Shown piece after piece: positions 36,518 through 43,797 of a stretch of DNA of 64,000 bases (the first letter of the stretch is position 1; each line of letters begins with the position of its first letter). The DNA is from Streptomyces sp. NWU339. GTDB taxonomy: Bacteria; Actinomycetota; Actinomycetes; Streptomycetales; Streptomycetaceae. The position numbers were made by a program, and so were the translations under genes. The notes below the pieces were generated by a model. It did not search any database. It was given only the letters and a program-made list of their open reading frames with translations, and was not told the origin of the DNA. The stretch is from contig NZ_QFRK01000025.1 of the NCBI RefSeq assembly GCF_003143855.1, positions 12,940 to 76,939 of the forward strand. Direction: 5' to 3'.

Positions 36518-36874
36518 CCCTGCACGCTAAGCGGGCTTTTGCACCGGGCGCCTGTCGGAAAGGTCCGTCCGCGTCGGCTTGCGACCGGTGCGCCACCGGA
36601 GCACACAACGAACGGGTGACGGAAGCGGTGGCGTGTATCCGCAGGAACCCGCGGAAACAGTCGGCAGAGGCCTGATGCCGGTGCGACGTGTGACTGTCGC
36701 GGACCAGCCGCGCGGGAAGAGGGGCTCGTGAGCGCCGAACCACCGTCCTCCGGCCGGCCCACCGGTCCTCCCTCCGGGCCGTTGTCGGGCTCCTCCCGGC
36801 CGACCGCCCTCAGGGCCGCCCCCGCCACCGACGCTGCCGACGTCGCGAGCGGCGTCGCTCAGCCGGTCGCCTGG
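36518..36874 (+). other. Gap with a possible truncated ORF (start GTG 36728)
   Basis: About 357 bases lie between the streptophobe start and the end of the PRC-barrel gene. GTG 36728 has a good AGAGGGG site and reads MSAEPPSSGRPTGPPSG, then SSRPTALRAAPATDAADVA, resembling the N-termini of Streptomyces SpoIIE-type phosphatases. The similarity stops after about 42 codons and the frame then runs antisense into the PRC gene. It may be another truncated gene, but the call is weak. Otherwise I see only promoter-length DNA. Confidence 0.3.
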
Positions 36875-37324
36875 TCAGTCGTGCGGTGCCGGTGTTCCGA
36901 GCCCCGTACCCCGAGCGCGGATCACCAGGGCGTAATCGCCCAGCCCCAGGAAGTGGTCGGCCGGGAGTTCGCCGCGCGTGGTGAGGACCGCCTCGATGCG
37001 GGCGGTGAGCGGATCGAAGGCCGCGTCGAGCACGGTGCCGCGCTCCTCGCCCTCCTCGGTGAGGACCCTGCTGCCGAGCAGATCGTGATGCGGTGGGGAC
37101 TCGGCCGAGGCGGAGGAGGGCGGGAGGGCGATCAGCATGTCCGGACCGGCGGCGTCCACGTCGTCCCAGGCCAGCAGGGTCTCCCTGCGCAGGCGCCCGC
37201 TCCGTATCCGCACGTGGGTGACCGTGCCGGACGCCGCGTCGACCGTCAGCGCCCGCACGACGCCGAGCCGTTGCCCGTCCCCCGGGGTCAGCACCGGCAG
37301 CCCTCGCACCCGGGAGAACAGCAT
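36875..37324 (-). CDS. PRC-barrel domain protein (second of a pair)
   Basis: 149 residues. Two PRC-barrel-like halves: MLFSRVRGLPVLTPGDGQRLGVVRALTVDAASGTVTHVRI (about 1-40) and LGSRVLTEEGEERGTVLDAAFDPLTARIEAVLTTRG (about 85-120). PRC-barrels are small beta-barrels that bind proteins or RNA or act as surface anchors. The start codon overlaps the stop of the preceding gene (TGATG), so translation is coupled. Confidence 0.82.
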   Translation of the reverse strand: MLFSRVRGLPVLTPGDGQRLGVVRALTVDAASGTVTHVRIRSGRLRRETLLAWDDVDAAGPDMLIALPPSSASAESPPHHDLLGSRVLTEEGEERGTVLDAAFDPLTARIEAVLTTRGELPADHFLGLGDYALVIRARGTGLGTPAPHD

Positions 37325-37914
37325 CACGGCAGCGCGCCCGTCCGCCGGGCGTGGAACGCGCCGACCCGCGCCACGAAGTCCGACAGGTCGTCGGTGACGT
37401 AGGTGGTGGCTTGCGTGGGGATGACCAGCGACCGGCCGGAGACGGAGACGGACACCGCCTCGTCCCACGGCACGTACACCCGGTGCCGGCGGTGTCTCGA
37501 GCCCGGCACCGACTCCCGGTGCGCGGCGAGCCGGAAGGCGACGATCCGGCCACTGGTGCCGCCCTCGACCAGGACGTCGAGCACCGTGCCGACCGCGTCG
37601 CCCTCGTCGGTGAGGACCTGCGCGCTGAGCAGCCGCCCGTGCAGGGCGTCGCGGCGAGCCACCGACAGGGGCACGTCGCACAGTGCCCTCCCGTCGCGGA
37701 CCATGACCGCGTGCCGGCCGAGGGAGTGCACCGCCGGCCAGGGCAGGTCCCGGGGCAGGGGGCCCGACAGCAGAGTGCGGCCGGTGAGCGTGAAGCCGGT
37801 GACGCGCCCGGCCGTGGCGTCGAGGACCGTGTCCTTGACGTGGGCCACCGCATCGCCGCCCAGCGTCACCACGGGCAGCGTCCGCAGGCACCGCACCGCC
37901 AACAGTTCGTTCAT
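37324..37914 (-). CDS. PRC-barrel domain protein (first of a pair)
   Basis: 196 residues. Tandem PRC-like units: AVRCLRTLPVVTLGGDAVAHVKDTVLDATAGRVTGFTLTGR (about 5-45) and LLSAQVLTDEGDAVGTVLDVLVEGGTSGRIVAFRL (about 92-127). A C-terminal segment YVPWDEAVSVSVSGRSLVIPTQATTYVTDDLSDFVARVG follows. ATG 37914 has AAGGGCG upstream. It pairs with the next gene through a one-base stop/start overlap. Both probably encode partners in one complex. Confidence 0.82.
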   Translation of the reverse strand: MNELLAVRCLRTLPVVTLGGDAVAHVKDTVLDATAGRVTGFTLTGRTLLSGPLPRDLPWPAVHSLGRHAVMVRDGRALCDVPLSVARRDALHGRLLSAQVLTDEGDAVGTVLDVLVEGGTSGRIVAFRLAAHRESVPGSRHRRHRVYVPWDEAVSVSVSGRSLVIPTQATTYVTDDLSDFVARVGAFHARRTGALP

Positions 37915-38075
37915 GGCTCGCCCTTCCCACCGGAGGCGGCCCCACTCCGCCCCCGCTTGTCCGGGTGCCCGCCGTGTGGCATGACGAACACCGATCGGGG
38001 GACTGCGCCGCCCGACCCGGGGTAGGTGCACCGGTGCAGATCGTCCGGCCAGTCCGGCTTTCCAGAGAGAAACGC

Positions 38076-38531
38076 ATGACCGATCACCTGGACGGGGCAG
38101 TGATACCGATTGGTTTCGACGTGCCCGTGGAACCGCTGCGGCGGACGGCACACTTCACCGGCGAGCCGGGATGCATCGCCGAGGCGCGCGACTTCGCCGC
38201 GCGCTTCCTGGAACAGCTGAGGACCGAGTGGTGCGCCACCATCGGCCGGCGGACCGACGGCGCGGCACTCCTGGTGGTGAGCGAACTCGTCACCAACGCC
38301 GACCGGCACAGCGGCGGCCCGTACATCCTGGAGCTGGAGGGCACGGACGAAGCGATCACGGTCGCCGTGTACGACAGCAGCGGCACCCTGCCCCGGGTCT
38401 TCCCCCGCGATCCCCAGCGCATCGGCTGCCACGGACTGGAGATAGTCCGGGCCCTGGCGCGGGACCTCTTCGTGGAGCGGGTACCGGTCGGCAAGCGCGT
38501 CGGCGCGGTGCTGAGCCTCGACGCCGGCTGA
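38076..38531 (+). CDS. RsbW/SpoIIAB-like ATP-binding protein (HATPase_c anti-sigma kinase type)
   Basis: 151 residues. GHKL ATPase motifs: SELVTNADRHSGGP (N-box Asn), VAVYDSSGTLPRVF (G1, D.S.T.P) and CHGLEIVRALA (G2). There is no transmembrane or DNA-binding part. These proteins bind and inhibit sigma factors or phosphorylate anti-anti-sigma proteins. Next to it, in opposite orientation, is a SigB/SigF-type sigma factor, the natural candidate partner. ATG 38076 is preceded by GAGAGAAA. Confidence 0.85.
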   Translation: MTDHLDGAVIPIGFDVPVEPLRRTAHFTGEPGCIAEARDFAARFLEQLRTEWCATIGRRTDGAALLVVSELVTNADRHSGGPYILELEGTDEAITVAVYDSSGTLPRVFPRDPQRIGCHGLEIVRALARDLFVERVPVGKRVGAVLSLDAG

Positions 38532-38672
38532 GACACCGGCCGGCGTCGGCTGAGGCTGAGAACGCCTGACGGAGAACGCCCGCCGGACAAGCGCTCAACT
38601 CCGCTCCCACTCCCCAAGAGCGCCTTCGGACGGCCCTGCACCCACCGGATCCACCGGGAGACGACGAACCGA

Positions 38673-38720
38673 GTACGCGGCTGCCGGCCCACCCTCACAG
38701 GTGGGCCGGCAGCCGCGTAC
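38673..38720. terminator. Very strong hairpin between RsbW-like and sigma factor genes
   Basis: Perfect 21-bp stem (38673-38693 with 38700-38720) around a 6-nt loop CTCACA; the arm starts GTACGCGGCTGCCGG. It is placed to end transcription from both converging genes. Confidence 0.88.
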
Positions 38721-38743
38721 GGTGTCCGTCGTCCCTCGGGGCG

Positions 38744-39631
38744 TCAGGCGCAGCCCAGCTCGCCCAGCATGCCCTTCCGCAGACGGCCGATGATCCGCTT
38801 GATCAGCCGGGAGACGTGCATCTGCGAGCACCCGAGCCGCTCGCCGATCTCCGCCTGGGTGGCCTCCTCCACGAACCGCATGCGGATGATCTCCCGGTCG
38901 CGGTCGCTCAGCTCGGCCATGAGCGGCGCGAGTGAGTGGAAGTCCTCGACGAGCCGCAGTCCCTCCTCCTCCATACCGATGAAGTCGGCGAGGACGGCCT
39001 CGCCGTTCTCCGGGCCGTCACCGGTGAGGGCGGCGTCCAGCGACGAGGAGTTGTAGCCGTTCGCGGCGAGCTGCCCCTCGTTGACCTGCTCCTCGGTGAT
39101 GTTCATCAGTGTGGCGAGCTCGGCGACCGTGGGGTCGCGGTCCAGCCGGCTGGAGAGCTCCTCGCGGGCCTTGGCCAGTTCCACCCGCAGCTCCTGGAGC
39201 CGCCGCGGCACATGCACCGCCCACGTGGTGTCACGGAAGAAGCGCTTGATCTCGCCGACGATGTACGGCAGCGCGAAGGAGGTGAACTCGACCTCGCGCG
39301 ACAGCTCGAACCGGTCGATCGCCTTGATCAGACCGATCATGCCGGTCTGGACGATGTCCTCCATGTCGTCGCCGCGGCCGCGGAACCGTCCGGCCGCGAA
39401 CCGCACCAGCGACATGTTCATCTCGATCAGAGTGTTGCGCGCGTACTGGTATTCGTGTGTGCCCTCCTCCAGCTCCGCCAGACGACGGAAGAACTGCCGG
39501 GACAGTTCCTTGGCGTCGCGCGGAGCGACGGCTCGGGGATCCACCACCCCCGGCAGGCTCCCGCCACCCGTCCCGGCCTCGGCGTTCTTCTCGACGACCT
39601 GTGCCTGCGGCCGGATCACGGCGGTCTCCAT
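38744..39631 (-). CDS. RNA polymerase sigma factor, SigB/SigF/SigG subfamily
   Basis: 295 residues. Sigma region 2 is at about 65-135 (NTLIEMNMSLVRFAAGRFRGRGDDMEDIVQTGMIGLIKAIDRFE, FTSFALPYIVGEIKRFFRD). Region 3 has WAVHVPRRLQELR, and region 4 ends LSDRDREIIRMRFVEEATQAEIGERLGCSQMHVSRLIKRIIGRLR. The N-terminal 30 residues are variable. Streptomyces has many such stress or development sigma factors, so a precise name is not given. ATG 39631 is used; the upstream region carries a SigB-type promoter (39693-39717). Confidence 0.93.
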   Translation of the reverse strand: METAVIRPQAQVVEKNAEAGTGGGSLPGVVDPRAVAPRDAKELSRQFFRRLAELEEGTHEYQYARNTLIEMNMSLVRFAAGRFRGRGDDMEDIVQTGMIGLIKAIDRFELSREVEFTSFALPYIVGEIKRFFRDTTWAVHVPRRLQELRVELAKAREELSSRLDRDPTVAELATLMNITEEQVNEGQLAANGYNSSSLDAALTGDGPENGEAVLADFIGMEEEGLRLVEDFHSLAPLMAELSDRDREIIRMRFVEEATQAEIGERLGCSQMHVSRLIKRIIGRLRKGMLGELGCA

Positions 39632-39692
39632 ACCTCTACCTCTCCCCACGAACGTGCACGGGCGGATGTGCGTCGGTCCTTCGGAAGTTCTG

Positions 39693-39717
39693 GTACCCAG
39701 CCCGTTCCCGAACACTC
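39693..39717 (-). promoter_or_regulatory. SigB-type promoter of the sigma factor gene
   Basis: On the minus strand GAGT, 15 bases, then GGGTAC: an exact fit to the S. coelicolor SigB-type consensus GNNT-N14-16-GGGTAC/T. The start codon is about 60 nt downstream. It implies self-activation or control by a related sigma factor. Confidence 0.65.
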
Positions 39718-39753
39718 CCCCCGACTTTTCGAGGGTCCCGCAGAGGCTCGGTG

Positions 39754-39803
39754 TTCCGCCCCTTCACTCAGGGCGGAATGCCGCTCCCTTCCCCTCGGAG
39801 CGG
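39754..39803. repeat. Two inverted repeats between sigma factor and popR
   Basis: TTCCGCCC (39754-39761) / GGGCGGAA (39771-39778) with a 9-nt spacer, and CCGCTCC (39781-39787) / GGAGCGG (39797-39803) with a 9-nt spacer, back to back just upstream of the popR -10. They may be operators or transcript hairpins for either divergent gene. Confidence 0.5.
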
Positions 39804-39810
39804 GGATTCC

Positions 39811-39816
39811 TAGGCT
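39811..39816 (+). promoter_or_regulatory. -10 element of popR
   Basis: TAGGCT, six bases, then GTG 39823. The spacing suits a transcript that starts at or near the GTG, though AAGGA also lies between, so a short leader cannot be excluded. Confidence 0.55.
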
Positions 39817-39822
39817 GAAGGA

Positions 39823-40284
39823 GTGAGCAATCAAGCGCCCCTTGACGTCCGTGTCATTCCCCTGCGGCCCGCGGCCGCACGCCCGGAGCCCGCGCGCCGG
39901 GCCGCGGCTCCGCCGGGCCCGGCCCCCACCGTCCCCGCCCCCGCTCCGGCTTCCGCTCCGGCCCCCAGGGAGCCGCTGTGGCGCGACCTGGTCGGCGACG
40001 TGCTGCGGCGTGAACGGCTCGCCCAGGAACGGACGCTGAAGGACGTCGCCGACACGGCCCGGATCTCCATGCCGTACCTGTCGGAGGTGGAGAGGGGCCG
40101 CAAGGAGGCATCGTCGGAGGTCCTCGCGGCCGCCGCCCAGGCCCTCGGACTGGGCCTGGGCGACCTGTTGTCGCGGGCGCAGGGAGAACTCGTCCGCGTC
40201 ACCGGCCTGCGGGCTCCCGCCGGTCGGGGCGCGAACCGGGGCACCCCCCGCGCCTCGTACGACGGGCTGTGCCTGGCCGCCTGA
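39823..40284 (+). CDS. popR: PopR, XRE-type activator of clpP3-clpP4
   Basis: 153 residues. A Pro/Ala-rich N-terminus (about 15-50) precedes an XRE helix-turn-helix of the ClgR/PopR type: WRDLVGDVLRRERLAQERTLKDVADTARISMPYLSEVERGRKEASSEVLAAAAQALGL (about 53-108). The protein ends CLAA; in S. lividans the two C-terminal Ala residues of PopR make it a ClpP1P2 substrate, so clpP3P4 is expressed only when the main ClpP fails. It converges with clpP3-clpP4, whose promoter has the PopR motif. Identity rests on motif, tail, site and neighbours together. Confidence 0.88.
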   Translation: MSNQAPLDVRVIPLRPAAARPEPARRAAAPPGPAPTVPAPAPASAPAPREPLWRDLVGDVLRRERLAQERTLKDVADTARISMPYLSEVERGRKEASSEVLAAAAQALGLGLGDLLSRAQGELVRVTGLRAPAGRGANRGTPRASYDGLCLAA

Positions 40285-40300
40285 CGCGACCGTGCCGGGC

Positions 40301-40330
40301 CCGGCGCCTCACACACCCACGAGGCGCCGG
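40301..40330. terminator. Hairpin between converging popR and clpP4
   Basis: Perfect 10-bp stem CCGGCGCCTC (40301-40310) / GAGGCGCCGG (40321-40330), 10-nt loop; it includes the last codons of clpP4. Confidence 0.65.
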
Positions 40331-40911
40331 CTCAGCACCTCGTCGGCCAGGCCGTAGGACACGGCCTCCTGCGCGGTGAACACCTTGTCGCGGTCCATGT
40401 CCGCGCGCAGCGTCGCCACGTCGTGGTGCGTGTGCCGGGACAGGACCTCCTCCACCTGCGAACGGATCCGCAGCATCTCCTTGGCCTGCAGCGACAGATC
40501 GGAGACCGTGCCCCGCTGCCCGCCCGTGGCCGGCTGGCCCAGCAGCACCCGCGCGTGCTCCAGCACGAACCGGCGCCCCGGGTCCCCGCCGGCCAGCAGC
40601 ACCGCAGCCGTGGACGCCGCCTGACCGACGCAGTACGTAGAGATCGGCGCCTGGACGAACGCCATGGTGTCGTAGATCGCCATGAGCGAGGTGAACGAGC
40701 CGCCCGGGGAGTTGATGTAGACCGCGATCTCGCTCTCCGGCGCCGACGACTCCAGATGGAGGAGCTGCGCGATGACGACGTTGGCCACCCCGTCGTCGAT
40801 CTCGGTGCCCAGGAAGATGATCCGCTCGGACAGCAGCCGGCTGAACACGTCGTAGGACCGCTCGCCCTGCGGGGTGCGCTCGACGACGTTCGGAATCGTG
40901 TACGTACCCAT
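40309..40911 (-). CDS. clpP4: ClpP4, ClpP-family subunit lacking the catalytic His
   Basis: 200 residues, ClpP fold. The nucleophile motif [14 protein letters not shown] keeps Ser100, and [16 protein letters not shown] keeps the Asp region. However, the motif that normally reads R-V-M-I-H-Q-P is RVLLGQP here, with Gly125 replacing the catalytic His. By itself the subunit should be inactive or very weak; it likely works as the partner ring of ClpP3. ATG 40911 starts two bases after the clpP3 stop (GTGACG ATG), so translation is coupled. The protein begins [21 protein letters not shown]. Confidence 0.9.
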   Translation of the reverse strand: MGTYTIPNVVERTPQGERSYDVFSRLLSERIIFLGTEIDDGVANVVIAQLLHLESSAPESEIAVYINSPGGSFTSLMAIYDTMAFVQAPISTYCVGQAASTAAVLLAGGDPGRRFVLEHARVLLGQPATGGQRGTVSDLSLQAKEMLRIRSQVEEVLSRHTHHDVATLRADMDRDKVFTAQEAVSYGLADEVLSRRLVGV

Positions 40912-40913
40912 CG

Positions 40914-41567
40914 TCACAGCCCCATCCGGCGTCGTGTCGCGGCCGGCCGGACATCGTCCAGCGACTCCACCACCCGGTCCACCATGCCGTACTCCCTGGC
41001 CTCCTCGGCCGTGAACCAGCGGTCGCGATCGCCGTCCCGGGAGATCGTCTCCGCCGACTGGCCGGTGTGCTCGGCGGTGATCCGCTCGATGGTCCGCTTG
41101 GTGAACTCCAGGTTCTCCGCCTGGATCTCGATGTCGGCGGTGGTGCCGCCGATCCCGGCGGACGGCTGGTGCATCATGATTCGCGCGTGGGGCAGGGCGT
41201 ACCGCTTGCCCGGTGCGCCGACGCTCAGCAGGAACTGGCCCATGCTGGCCGCGAATCCCATGGCGAGCGTCGAGACGTCGTTGGGGATCAGCCGCATCGT
41301 GTCGTAGATCGCCAGGCCCGCGTGCACGGAGCCGCCGGGGCTGTTGACGTACAGGCTGATGTCGGTGCGCGGGTCCTCGGCGGACAGGATCAGCAGCTGC
41401 GCGCACACCCGGTTGGCGGAGACCTCGTCGACCTGGGTCCCGAGCAGCACGATCCGCTGCGCGAGGAGCTGCGCGGCCAGATGGTCGTCGAACCGGGTCA
41501 AAGGGGTGTCGCCCTCCTCGGCCCGGGGCAGCGGAGCCGGCGGCCGGCCGGCGGTGAGTGGAGACAT
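40914..41567 (-). CDS. clpP3: ClpP3, ATP-dependent protease proteolytic subunit
   Basis: 217 residues with the full catalytic triad: Ser108 in GFAASMGQF, His133 in [11 protein letters not shown], Asp182 in [12 protein letters not shown]. The N-terminal extension (first 25 residues) is Pro-rich and probably a propeptide. ClpP rings degrade unfolded or tagged proteins with ClpX, ClpC or ClpA ATPases. ClpP3P4 is the reserve pair of Streptomyces, switched on by PopR. ATG 41567 has GGGAG upstream. The 5' leader (41568-41683) holds a 9-bp hairpin GGCACACGG/CCGTGTGCC (41619-41645). Confidence 0.92.
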   Translation of the reverse strand: MSPLTAGRPPAPLPRAEEGDTPLTRFDDHLAAQLLAQRIVLLGTQVDEVSANRVCAQLLILSAEDPRTDISLYVNSPGGSVHAGLAIYDTMRLIPNDVSTLAMGFAASMGQFLLSVGAPGKRYALPHARIMMHQPSAGIGGTTADIEIQAENLEFTKRTIERITAEHTGQSAETISRDGDRDRWFTAEEAREYGMVDRVVESLDDVRPAATRRRMGL

Positions 41568-41683
41568 CGGCGCTCCCGTGTTGTCGGTGTTATCGGTGTT
41601 TTCGCCGAGTTGCTCTTCGGCACACGGCCGGTGCGACCGTGTGCCCTCACTCTTGACCGGCTGCGGCGGCCCGCAGGGCTTTC

Positions 41684-41713
41684 TCTGCCCGTGGCAGATT
41701 CGCCAGGGGCAGA
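41684..41713 (-). promoter_or_regulatory. PopR operator: two tandem TCTGCC-N3-GGCAGA sites
   Basis: TCTGCCCGTGGCAGA (41684-41698) is an exact match to the palindrome reported for PopR in S. lividans. The adjacent TTCGCCAGGGGCAGA (41699-41713) keeps one perfect half. The centres are 15 bp apart, upstream of clpP3. Confidence 0.85.
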
Positions 41714-41800
41714 GCGCCGCCGACCGATGAGTTCCGAGGGGCGGGCCGGTCGACACTGACGACCGCTCTCCACGCCCTTTCCACACCCCGGGAGGTATCC

Positions 41801-42283
41801 GTGACCACCGACGGATTCACCACATGTCTCTGGTTCGACGGGCAGGCCGAGGAGGCCGCGGACTTCTACGTCTCCGTGTTCAAGGACTCGAGCGTCGGCC
41901 GGATCCTCCGGTACACCGAGTCCGGGTACGGCACGACGGGCTCCGTCCTCACCGTGGAGTTCACGGCCAACGGACAGAGGTTCGTCGCGCTGAACGGCGG
42001 ACCCGAGTTCACCTTCAGCGAGGCGATCTCCTTCCAGATCGACTGCGCCGACCAGGCGGAGGTCGACCACTACTGGGACAAGCTCGTCGAGGGCGGTGGG
42101 GAGCACGGCCCCTGCGGCTGGCTCAAGGACCGGTTCGGCGTGTCCTGGCAGGTCACCCCGGTACGGCTGACCGAGCTGATCAGCGACCCGGACCAGGAGA
42201 AGGCGGACCGCGCCATGAAGGCCATGCTGTCGATGGGCAAGCTCGACATCGCCGCCCTGGAGAAGGCGTACGCGGGCGAGTGA
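41801..42283 (+). CDS. VOC-superfamily protein, PhnB/3-demethylubiquinone-like
   Basis: 160 residues. The paired beta-alpha-beta-beta-beta units are visible: FTTCLWFDGQAEEAADFYVSVF (1-30), FSEAISFQIDCADQAEVDHYWDKLVEGG (about 67-95), then CGWLKDRFGVSWQVTP. This is the PhnB (PF06983) branch, where the metal ligands are often lost. The role is unknown. GTG 41801 has GGAGG upstream. It diverges from clpP3. Confidence 0.88.
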   Translation: MTTDGFTTCLWFDGQAEEAADFYVSVFKDSSVGRILRYTESGYGTTGSVLTVEFTANGQRFVALNGGPEFTFSEAISFQIDCADQAEVDHYWDKLVEGGGEHGPCGWLKDRFGVSWQVTPVRLTELISDPDQEKADRAMKAMLSMGKLDIAALEKAYAGE

Positions 42284-42295
42284 CGCCGGCGCGGG

Positions 42296-42324
42296 CGGGC
42301 GGGACCACGGACGGGTCCCGCCCG
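42296..42324 (+). terminator. Hairpin after the PhnB-like gene
   Basis: Perfect 11-bp stem CGGGCGGGACC (42296-42306) / GGTCCCGCCCG (42314-42324), 7-nt loop. Confidence 0.7.
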
Positions 42325-42365
42325 GCCGACGGCGGCCGGGCCCGAGCGGATCGCCGCCCCCGTGG

Positions 42366-42572
42366 AGCCCGCTCGGCCAGGATCTCCTTGATCACATGCC
42401 GTGAGTTCGCCGCGGGTGCCGGGTCGGTGTCCCAGCGGTACGGCAGTCGGACGAGCGGGATCGACCGCAGGCGACGCACCGGCAGTCCGGCCCACCGGGG
42501 GAGCCGCCCGGCGATGAGCCGGCTGACGGGAGCGGCGTCGATGTCCACCTCATCCGGTTCGTCGGGACGCAT
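42366..42572 (-). pseudogene. Aminoglycoside-phosphotransferase-like remnant with internal deletion
   Basis: From ATG 42572 the frame reads EVDIDAAPVSRLIAGRLPRWAGLPVRRLRS, the opening of a common Streptomyces APH-like kinase. It is followed immediately by LVRLPYRWDTDPAPAANSRHVIKEILAERA, which matches the C-terminal end of the same family (LPYYRDTNPV, ARHVI.EVLA). The roughly 220 residues between, with the HGD catalytic loop and metal site, are gone. The join is at about 42457-42464 and stays in frame, so a small nonfunctional peptide could still be made. No ribosome-binding site is seen. Confidence 0.65.
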
Positions 42573-42642
42573 CCCCGTGGCGTACACGCCGTCCGTCCCA
42601 GCGGTGAACGCGCCTGTTGCCTAACGGTTTTGACGCGCCCCG

Positions 42643-43608
42643 TCAGCGGGAGCGGACATGCTCCGCGATCACCCGGGTGATCTCCCGCGCGATGCGCAGG
42701 ATGCCGGGGGAGCGGACCGGGCAGGGTTTCGGCGTCGACGTCGTGGGTGCCAGGCAGAAGTGCAGGTAGTCGTCGTCCAGGTGCAGGGCGGTGCGGCCTC
42801 GGCCCTGCTGGGTGCAGTACTCGGGATGGGCCCGCTCGTAGGCGTCGCAGGGCAGGTACTGCGACCAGGTGTAGCGTGCCCCGGCCGGACTCACCGCGCC
42901 GCCCGCGTCGGCCACCAGGCCGCCGGAGGTGGCGGCGTGGTCCTCGTAGAGCGTGTTCACCCGGCGGACCCGGTCGGGGGTGATCGGGTCGGGGCCCTGC
43001 AACACCCAGACGATCCGGGGCGGTCGGGCCGCACCGGCCGCGCGGATCTGCTCGGTGAGCCGGTGCGCGGCGGCCGCGTACCGCTCGAAGTACTTCTCCG
43101 GAGAGGCGGCGTGGGTGATTCCGTCCATGCAGGGGGTGTAGTCCCAGGCGTTGCCCCAGAACTGCAGCACCACGTAGTCCGGCCGCAGCGAGCGCACCAG
43201 CGCCGCCGCCTTGTCCGCCGCCGGGACCAGGGACCGTTCCGCGGAACCCTCCAGGTAGTCGCACAGGGTGGTACCCGAGTAGGGCGCGCTCGTGTACCGC
43301 GCGCGCAGGTCCTTGCGCAGTTCCCGACCGAGGACCTTCTGGCTCTCCATCGCGAGCGAGTCGCCGAGGTACAGCACGGCGGGCGGCTCGGGCGGCTCGC
43401 CGGACGCTGCGCCGGGGGAGACGTCCCGGGAGCCGCCCGCACCGGGCGAAGGGGGACCGGGTGTGGCCGCGGGCCTTTGGTGCGTGGTGGCCGACGCCTC
43501 GGGCGAGGCGGGCGGTGGCGGCTCGGCCCCGGGCCCGGACGACGGGTCCCCGCACGCGCCGAGCAGCACGGCGGCCAGCGCCACCCCCACGACCCACGGC
43601 TTGCGCAT
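42643..43608 (-). CDS. SGNH/GDSL-type hydrolase lipoprotein
   Basis: 321 residues. The lipoprotein signal peptide VVGVALAAVLLGACGD has its lipobox Cys near residue 19, then a Pro/Ser-rich spacer to about 70. The SGNH domain starts AVLYLGDSLAMESQ (GDSL block I Ser), continues VVLQFWGNAWDYTPCM (block III Gly-Asn), and has a C-terminal DDYLHFCL that supplies the His block. Cys residues probably form disulfides outside the membrane. It is probably an O-acetylesterase or polysaccharide deacylase. ATG 43608 has GGGAG upstream. Confidence 0.85.
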   Translation of the reverse strand: MRKPWVVGVALAAVLLGACGDPSSGPGAEPPPPASPEASATTHQRPAATPGPPSPGAGGSRDVSPGAASGEPPEPPAVLYLGDSLAMESQKVLGRELRKDLRARYTSAPYSGTTLCDYLEGSAERSLVPAADKAAALVRSLRPDYVVLQFWGNAWDYTPCMDGITHAASPEKYFERYAAAAHRLTEQIRAAGAARPPRIVWVLQGPDPITPDRVRRVNTLYEDHAATSGGLVADAGGAVSPAGARYTWSQYLPCDAYERAHPEYCTQQGRGRTALHLDDDYLHFCLAPTTSTPKPCPVRSPGILRIAREITRVIAEHVRSR

Positions 43609-43797
43609 ACGGCGACTCCCGCCCCGCCCGGCGAAAACGGCTCCCCAGGCAAGCACAGCAGGGCCCAGGGGGGAAGACACGGTTCGGGAAAGGCCGTTCA
43701 CCGGGGGCGCGCGGGCCGTGCCCGGCGCGCGGGTCCGGGCAGCGGTGACTAGCGTGACGCGAAGGACCGACCAGCCGTCCGGAGAGGGCACGCCGCC

